Position numbers and translations under genes: made by a program | Part shown: piece after piece, positions 61,021 to 64,000 of the stretch | Position numbering within the stretch: position 1 is the stretch's first letter | Layout: every line of letters starts with the position of its first letter | Source of the DNA: Sphingomonadales bacterium | Lineage (GTDB): Bacteria; Pseudomonadota; Alphaproteobacteria; Sphingomonadales; Sphingomonadaceae | Direction of reading: 5' to 3' | Assembly: GCA_004173185.1 (NCBI GenBank) | Contig: SEFZ01000008.1 | Coordinates: forward strand, 1 to 64,000 | Length of the DNA stretch: 64,000 nucleotides | Notes under the pieces: model-generated | The model's input: the letters and a program-made list of their open reading frames with translations, nothing else | Databases searched by the model: none | Told to the model about the DNA's origin: nothing

Positions 61021-61815
61021 ATGATTATCGATCTTTCAGGAAAGTCCGCGATCGTTACCGGTGCGACCGGCGGCATCGGTCTTGCGATCGCGACTGGCCT
61101 TGCACAAGCCGGCGCACGCGTGGTTATCACCGGGCGTGAACAAGCGCGCGTCGATACGGCGCTGACGCAACTGGGCGACGCGACTGGGCGCGAAGATGCG
61201 ACGGGCGTGGTCGCCAATATCGGCAATGCGGCGGGCTGTGACGCGTTGATCGCTGCGGAGCCACACGCGGATATTCTGGTCAACAATCTCGGCATCTATG
61301 GCGCGCAGGAATTCTTCGCGATCGACGATGCGCTTTGGCTCGAATTCTTCGAGGTCAACGTTCTCAGCGGCGCGCGGCTGGCCCGCCATTATGCTCAGGG
61401 CATGCGGGATCGCGGCTGGGGCCGCATCCAGTTCATCTCCAGCGAATCCGCGCTGAATATCCCGACCGAGATGGTGCATTACGGGGCCTGCAAGGCTGCG
61501 TTGCAGGGTCTGTCGCGCGGACTGGCCAAGGTGCTGGCGGGCAGCGGCGTCACGGTCAACACGATCCTGCCTGGGCCGACGCGCACCGAAGGCGCAGTGA
61601 CGATGATGACCGATCTGGCCGCCGAACGCGGTGTATCGCCTGCCGAGATGGAAGCGCTGTTTCTCGCCGAGAACCGCCCGTCCACCTTGTTGCGGCGGTT
61701 TGCCAGCCCGGAGGAAGTGGCCAATCTGTGCGTTTACGCTGCCTCGTCACAGGCCAGTGCGACGACCGGCGCTGCGCTGCGCGTAGAGGGCGGGATCGTA
61801 GAGAGCATCGCCTGA
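61021..61815 (+). CDS. short-chain dehydrogenase/reductase
   Basis: A 264-residue SDR with the cofactor loop VTGATGGIGLAIA, VNNLGIYG in place of NNAG, the catalytic Ser in FISSESALN and YGACK. The length and pattern fit 3-oxoacyl reductase-like SDRs. It lies 27 bp after the dioxygenase gene with CAGGAG as ribosome site. Substrate unknown. Confidence 0.92.
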   Translation: MIIDLSGKSAIVTGATGGIGLAIATGLAQAGARVVITGREQARVDTALTQLGDATGREDATGVVANIGNAAGCDALIAAEPHADILVNNLGIYGAQEFFAIDDALWLEFFEVNVLSGARLARHYAQGMRDRGWGRIQFISSESALNIPTEMVHYGACKAALQGLSRGLAKVLAGSGVTVNTILPGPTRTEGAVTMMTDLAAERGVSPAEMEALFLAENRPSTLLRRFASPEEVANLCVYAASSQASATTGAALRVEGGIVESIA

Positions 61816-61864
61816 GTTATCCTCAAGACCGTCATTCCCCTGTCAACGAACGAAAGAAAAGCAA

Positions 61865-62431
61865 ATGCCCGATACCATCCAAGTCGCTGTGATCGTCGGC
61901 TCGCTTCGCAAGGAGTCCGTGAGCCGGAAGGCGGCGCTGGCGCTGGCGAAACTCGCTCCCGCCCATCTGAACCTGAACATTGTCGAGATTGGCGATCTGC
62001 CGCTGTATAACGAGGATGTGGAGGCAGCCGGCGTGCCCGAAAGCTGGCAGCGTTTCCGCGATGCGCTGCGCGGCAGCGATGCCGTCTTGTTCATTACGCC
62101 GGAATATAACCGTTCGGTGCCCGGCGCGCTCAAGAACGCGATCGATGTTGGCTCGCGGCCGTACGGGGCCAGCGCCTGGTCCGGCAAGCCCGCCGCGATC
62201 ATGAGCCTGTCGCCCGGCGCACTCGGTGCGTTCGGTGCCAACCACCATCTGCGTCAGTCGCTGGTGTTTCTCGACATGCCGATCCTGCAACAGCCCGAGG
62301 CCTATGTCGGCAACGCGTTCTCGCTGTTCGACGATAAGGGCGAGCTGGTCTCCGATGGCACGAAGGACTTTTTCAAGAGCCTGATGGACAGGTTTGCAAA
62401 CCTGATCGAGCGCGCTTCCCCCAAGGCGTGA
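61865..62431 (+). CDS. NADPH-dependent FMN reductase (flavodoxin-like)
   Basis: A 188-residue flavoprotein: the FMN phosphate loop GSLRKESVSRK, then ITPEYNRSVPGALKNAID and PAAIMSLSPGALGAFG match the NADPH-dependent FMN/quinone reductase family (ChrR/YieF type). It reduces flavins, quinones or chromate-like acceptors, mainly against oxidative stress. It is the last gene before a strong hairpin. Confidence 0.93.
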   Translation: MPDTIQVAVIVGSLRKESVSRKAALALAKLAPAHLNLNIVEIGDLPLYNEDVEAAGVPESWQRFRDALRGSDAVLFITPEYNRSVPGALKNAIDVGSRPYGASAWSGKPAAIMSLSPGALGAFGANHHLRQSLVFLDMPILQQPEAYVGNAFSLFDDKGELVSDGTKDFFKSLMDRFANLIERASPKA

Positions 62432-62435
62432 TCTC

Positions 62436-62475
62436 ATATGGGGCTGCGCGAAGGCGACGACGCGCAGCCCCATAT
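62436..62475. terminator. strong hairpin after the FMN reductase gene
   Basis: ATATGGGGCTGCGCG, ten-base loop, CGCGCAGCCCCATAT: a perfect 15-bp stem between two convergent genes. No T run follows, but the stem is strong enough to end transcription from both sides. Confidence 0.75.
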
Positions 62476-62487
62476 TCCTCTGACTGG

Positions 62488-64000
62488 CTAAACCGCAGGC
62501 CGATGGAGGAACGAATCCAAAGTCCCGATGCCGGACCCGGCATTGTGGAAGATAGCGGCATCGTCGTCCGAGAAGCGGCGCCCGAGTTTATCCAGCGCGC
62601 GTTTTGTTTGGGCGAGCGGCATTTTGACCTGCTGCATCCGGGTCAGCGTATTGCGCAGTGCGCGCCGATCCGATTCCGAGCGATTGGCACCTTCAAGCAA
62701 TTCATGACAGCGCATCGCCGCATGGCCGAGGTTCAGGAATGCGAGGCCCGCATCCAGTGCCTCGACATTGGCGCGTTCGGATCGCTCCGATAGCCGGACA
62801 AGGCGGAGCGTCCGGTGATAGAGCCGCGCCTGCCATATCGGGCGCCTGCTCAGGGCGGTTGCGTCGGATGCGAGATCGGCCAGATCGTGCAGCATCGCCG
62901 CCATCAGCACATCCTGACGTCGCCGCAAGGTGGGCGGATAGACATAGTTATAGGCAGCCATTGCGGCCAGCGGCGCGGCAATCACCGCCAGCCCGGCCGC
63001 CAGCGATGCGCCGAAAGACCCCGCCAGCGGAAAATGCGGCTGCAGCAGGAGCAGCATCACCATATTGTAGTCGAAGCTTGCCGCCCGCGTCCGATGATGG
63101 CTGACCAGAAACGGCCCGAGCAGGATGAAGGGCAAAGTGAACAGCACCACCTGCAATTCGCTGGTCGCCAGCGGCCAGACCAGCCATCGGCAGATCAACG
63201 CCCCGATCAGGCCGTAGACCTGGCCAAGAAACACCGATCGCATCAGGCGCGCGGGGTTCTCCATCGTCGAGAAAAGGGACAGCATCACTGACAGACCGAG
63301 CAGCATGAAGACTGCCGCGCTCCACCCGGTCACCAGCCAGATCGCGCCAAAGAAGAGCAGGCTGCCCGTTGCGCGCACCATCGCCTCGCGCGCGCCGGCC
63401 CAGTCGCGATGCAGAACCACGCGTAGACGTAGTGGCCGCTCCGACGGCGCGACTTCCTTGCCTGCGGACTGACGCCATTGCGCTAGTGCCGCGCTTAGAT
63501 TCGCGAGTTCTGCGCGAAGGGCGGCTTCCGGGCGCGTTTCTTCGGTGGCGGAAACCAGCGCCGCGATAGCCGCCGGCAGATCGTCCGCACGAAAATGTTC
63601 GGCCACGGCGGCCAGCTTCGCCGCGCTCGCATCGCCCAGCGTGCCAACCCCGTCCCGCCGCCACAATAATAATGGAACGGCAGCAATCAGGACGCCGCGA
63701 ACCTCATGCACTTCGCGGTGCGACCGGATTGACCCGGCGGCATGGGGATCAAGCCCTTCCTCGATCGCGGCGAGTTCGGAGAGAAGCATGCGGTCCGCAT
63801 CCGGATCGGCATCCCCAGCCGGTCGTGCGAGCCACTCCATCAGATCGGCCAGCAACGCTTCGACCCGTTGCCGCAGGAGTTCGGAGGGCAGGGGCCGTGC
63901 GAGCAGATAGCCGATCAGGCCCGCTGCCAGCACGCCGGTCAGCACCGTCGCCAGACGGTCCGCGCCCAGATGCAGCACATTCTGGGGATGCGCCGCGTCG
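62488..64000 (-). CDS. FUSC-family membrane protein (partial, 5' end beyond the window)
   Basis: The frame stays open to the window edge, so the N-terminus lies beyond base 64000. The visible part has one helix near the start (about LTGVLAAGLIGYLLARPL), a soluble region of about 180 residues, a second set of helices (LLFFGAIWLVTGWSAAVFMLLGLSVM, FTLPFILLGPFLV, AGLAVIAAPLAAMAAY) and a C-terminal cytoplasmic tail. This is the fusaric acid resistance/AaeB-like layout, a putative aromatic acid exporter. No periplasmic partner gene is visible in the window. Confidence 0.85.
   Translation of the reverse strand, partial: DAAHPQNVLHLGADRLATVLTGVLAAGLIGYLLARPLPSELLRQRVEALLADLMEWLARPAGDADPDADRMLLSELAAIEEGLDPHAAGSIRSHREVHEVRGVLIAAVPLLLWRRDGVGTLGDASAAKLAAVAEHFRADDLPAAIAALVSATEETRPEAALRAELANLSAALAQWRQSAGKEVAPSERPLRLRVVLHRDWAGAREAMVRATGSLLFFGAIWLVTGWSAAVFMLLGLSVMLSLFSTMENPARLMRSVFLGQVYGLIGALICRWLVWPLATSELQVVLFTLPFILLGPFLVSHHRTRAASFDYNMVMLLLLQPHFPLAGSFGASLAAGLAVIAAPLAAMAAYNYVYPPTLRRRQDVLMAAMLHDLADLASDATALSRRPIWQARLYHRTLRLVRLSERSERANVEALDAGLAFLNLGHAAMRCHELLEGANRSESDRRALRNTLTRMQQVKMPLAQTKRALDKLGRRFSDDDAAIFHNAGSGIGTLDSFLHRPAV

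Overview
The window is a GC-rich piece of an alphaproteobacterial chromosome, most likely from the Sphingomonadales (Sphingomonas, Sphingobium, Novosphingobium or Sphingopyxis type). Three points support this: several TonB-dependent receptors with the sphingomonad plug signature (VTARK/VTAQRR followed by VPIAISAF), an initiator tRNA of alphaproteobacterial type, and dense catabolic operons whose genes overlap by ATGA, GTGA or TGATG. No insertion sequence, phage or CRISPR array was seen.

Layout. 0-1.3 kb: initiator tRNA-fMet, a terminator and a membrane-bound LytTR regulator. 1.4-54 kb: one large catabolic island. Its parts are (a) an export/periplasm set (carboxylesterase, DUF1838 protein, Tat-type flavin amine oxidase, TonB receptor; 1.5-7.9 kb); (b) locus A behind a LysR regulator (lipocalin-like protein, cysteine-free nitrilase-fold protein, DUF3108-like protein, membrane protein, FAD-linked oxidase, lipoprotein cytochrome c; 9.0-14.0 kb); (c) a second TonB receptor with two small ferredoxin-fold proteins and a quinone oxidoreductase (14.4-18.5 kb); (d) a ten-gene minus-strand operon (28.3 to 18.5 kb) with two MmgE/PrpD proteins, a PaaK-like CoA ligase, an amidase, a HapK/RedY-like protein, an SDR, a PuuE-like deacylase, a crotonase, a VOC protein and an alpha/beta-hydrolase; (e) a GntR/UTRA regulator (28.3-29.1 kb); (f) a five-gene minus operon (CitE lyase, MaoC hydratase, acyl-CoA dehydrogenase, two class III CoA-transferases; 33.9 to 29.1 kb); (g) locus B (TonB receptor, MFS importer, FAD-linked oxidase, second cysteine-free nitrilase-fold protein, methyltransferase, DUF3108-like protein; 34.7-43.5 kb), a partial duplicate of locus A; (h) a minus operon of isochorismatase-family hydrolase, two PuuE-like proteins, aldehyde dehydrogenase and lipocalin-like protein (47.8 to 43.5 kb); (i) a plus operon of a tandem alpha/beta-hydrolase, a third lipocalin-like protein, LeuC/LeuD-type dehydratase, HMG-CoA-lyase-type aldolase and CoA-transferase (47.9-54.1 kb). 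54.2-59.1 kb: an EmrAB-NodT type efflux operon with its divergent TetR. 59.1-62.5 kb: LysR, LigB-type dioxygenase, SDR and FMN reductase. 62.5-64 kb: a FUSC membrane protein cut by the window edge.

The main discovery is a shared 18-bp palindrome, AATTTGTCCGGACAAATT, found exactly or with one to three changes at seven intergenic sites in front of nearly all the island's operons, plus weaker copies around the gntR gene. This ties about 40 genes into one regulon, probably under the GntR/HutC-type regulator at 28.3 kb. The substrate cannot be read from sequence. The inventory (outer-membrane uptake, periplasmic esterase and oxidases, several cyclic-amide or C-N hydrolase families, CoA activation, beta-oxidation steps, two CoA-dependent aldol cleavages) suggests complete breakdown of a complex, probably nitrogen-containing and ester- or amide-bearing natural product to acyl-CoA units. 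Several island proteins belong to known catalytic families but lack the usual catalytic residue: both nitrilase-fold proteins (no Cys at all), both alpha/beta-hydrolases (His in the nucleophile elbow) and the crotonase (both Glu missing). This suggests unusual chemistry or binding roles.
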